NCBI GenBank assembly: GCA_025997755.1
Contig: BNVA01000121.1
Location: 1 to 5,796, forward strand
Source: Spirochaetia bacterium
GTDB lineage: Bacteria; Spirochaetota; Spirochaetia; Treponematales; Breznakiellaceae
Length of the DNA stretch: 5,796 nt
Direction: 5' to 3'
The translations under genes were made by a program, and so were the position numbers. The notes under the pieces were generated by a model, which saw only the letters and a list, made by a program, of their open reading frames with translations, was not told the origin of the DNA and searched no databases. Positions 5,505 to 5,796 of this stretch are shown here, in pieces. Each line of letters starts with the position of its first letter. Position 1 is the first letter of the stretch.

Positions 5505-5524
5505 TGCTACAGTTTTGTGCTACA
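5505..5524 (+). repeat. TGCTACA direct repeat, possible integrase arm sites
   Basis: TGCTACA occurs at 5505-5511 and 5518-5524, a 13-bp period, about 120 bp inside the proposed element end. Paired short direct repeats at this sort of distance from the crossover are the usual layout of arm-type binding sites for tyrosine integrases. The functional reading is inference. Confidence 0.35.
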
Positions 5525-5539
5525 CAGCCGATTTGCCTA

Positions 5540-5568
5540 TTGTAAGACTATAATCTCTATGTTATACT
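5540..5568 (+). promoter_or_regulatory. Sigma-70-like promoter
   Basis: TTGTAA (5540-5545), 17 bases, then TATACT (5563-5568); 4 of 6 and 5 of 6 consensus matches with ideal spacing. Transcription would start near 5575, right at the GGGGG before the ATG at 5582, so the message would have almost no leader. Confidence 0.4.
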
Positions 5569-5581
5569 GATTTTGGGGGTT

Positions 5582-5669
5582 ATGGTGAAGACTGACCAAG
5601 AGATTTTAGCTGGACTCATTAAAAAGCATAATTTATTACTTGCTTGTGGTAAAGTTGTGATTCTGGTTA
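5582..5669 (+). pseudogene. Start of an unidentified gene, probably cut by an IS
   Basis: An ATG at 5582 (or GTG at 5585), just after a GGGGG tract and a good promoter, opens a frame beginning MVKTDQEILAGLIKKHN. The first 29 codons precede what looks like an insertion-sequence end at about 5670. The frame stays open through the IS-like sequence to the window edge, but that part (rich in Phe, Ser and Leu) looks like non-coding DNA read by chance. The charged, helical N-terminus faintly recalls helix-turn-helix regulators, but this is too short to assign a function. It could also be a small intact gene. Confidence 0.25.
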
Positions 5670-5796
5670 TGTCAACAACCAATAGAAATGTCCCCCTTTT
5701 CCGTTCAATAGAAATGTCCTCTTTTGTCTTTGTAGACTCAAGCGGCTATGCCCTCCTTTTTTTTCTGTGTGATCTCCTTAACAAGGAGTGTTTTGC
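5670..5796 (+). mobile_element. End of an IS21-like insertion sequence (runs off right edge)
   Basis: From TGTCAACAACC at 5670 the sequence carries two copies of CAATAGAAATGTCC (5680-5693 and 5706-5719, 26-bp period), each followed by a pyrimidine run ending in TTTT. A TG terminus with repeated internal transposase-binding sites is typical of IS21-family ends, and GGACATTTCTATTG-like repeats occur in such elements. An AAGGAG ribosome site at 5783-5788 sits 8 nt before the window edge, so the transposase (istA) probably starts at or just after 5797. No transposase protein is visible, so the family is a judgement from the end structure alone. Confidence 0.5.
5774..5788 (+). promoter_or_regulatory. 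Ribosome site locked in a small hairpin
   Basis: CTCCTT (5774-5779) and AAGGAG (5783-5788) are perfectly complementary around a 3-nt AAC loop. The second half is the likely ribosome-binding site for a gene starting just beyond the window. Pairing would lower its translation, a known way for insertion sequences to limit transposase. Confidence 0.45.

Noticed and set aside
5680..5719. CRISPR repeats
   Set aside because: There are only two 14-bp copies with a 12-bp gap; this fits transposase-binding repeats at an IS end, not a CRISPR array.

Overview
The window is a piece of a spirochaete chromosome, almost certainly Treponema or a close relative. The evidence is the minus-strand gene order fliK(tap1)-flgD-flgE-flbD-motA, which is the front half of the treponemal fla operon. 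FlgE also carries Lys165 and Cys178, the residue pair that spirochaete hooks use for lysinoalanine cross-links. The motA gene runs off the left edge.

Layout from right to left on the minus strand: a sigma-28-like promoter (about 5080-5106); a leader of roughly 100 nt with a small hairpin; fliK from a TTG start at 4975; flgD; flgE; then, where the standard treponemal order goes straight to flbD, a two-gene toxin-antitoxin cassette (ribbon-helix-helix antitoxin 1075-1389, PIN-domain toxin 675-1097); then flbD and the 5' part of motA. FliK, FlgD and FlgE control hook length, cap the growing hook and form the hook itself. FlbD and MotA belong to the motor/stator side. The toxin-antitoxin pair has no known flagellar role, but it is packed into the operon on the same strand with short gaps. 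The 125-nt flgE-antitoxin gap holds three mutually complementary tracts that could form alternative RNA hairpins, plus a candidate promoter and operator.

Right of the operon, a tRNA-Val(UAC) gene is transcribed divergently (5250-5323, plus strand) from its own sigma-70-like promoter. Just beyond it, on the minus strand, lies the 3' part of a tRNA-Arg-like gene (5345-5386) with no 5' half. This is what the far attachment site of a tRNA-integrated element looks like. The remaining 410 bases contain no complete gene and look like the edge of that element: short direct repeats, a promoter, the first codons of an interrupted reading frame, and what appears to be the end of an IS21-like insertion sequence with two copies of a 14-bp repeat. 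The transposase gene would start just past the right edge.

The most notable points are the toxin-antitoxin module inside a flagellar operon, the three-arm switch-like region upstream of it, and the tRNA-Arg attachment scar next to the fla promoter.
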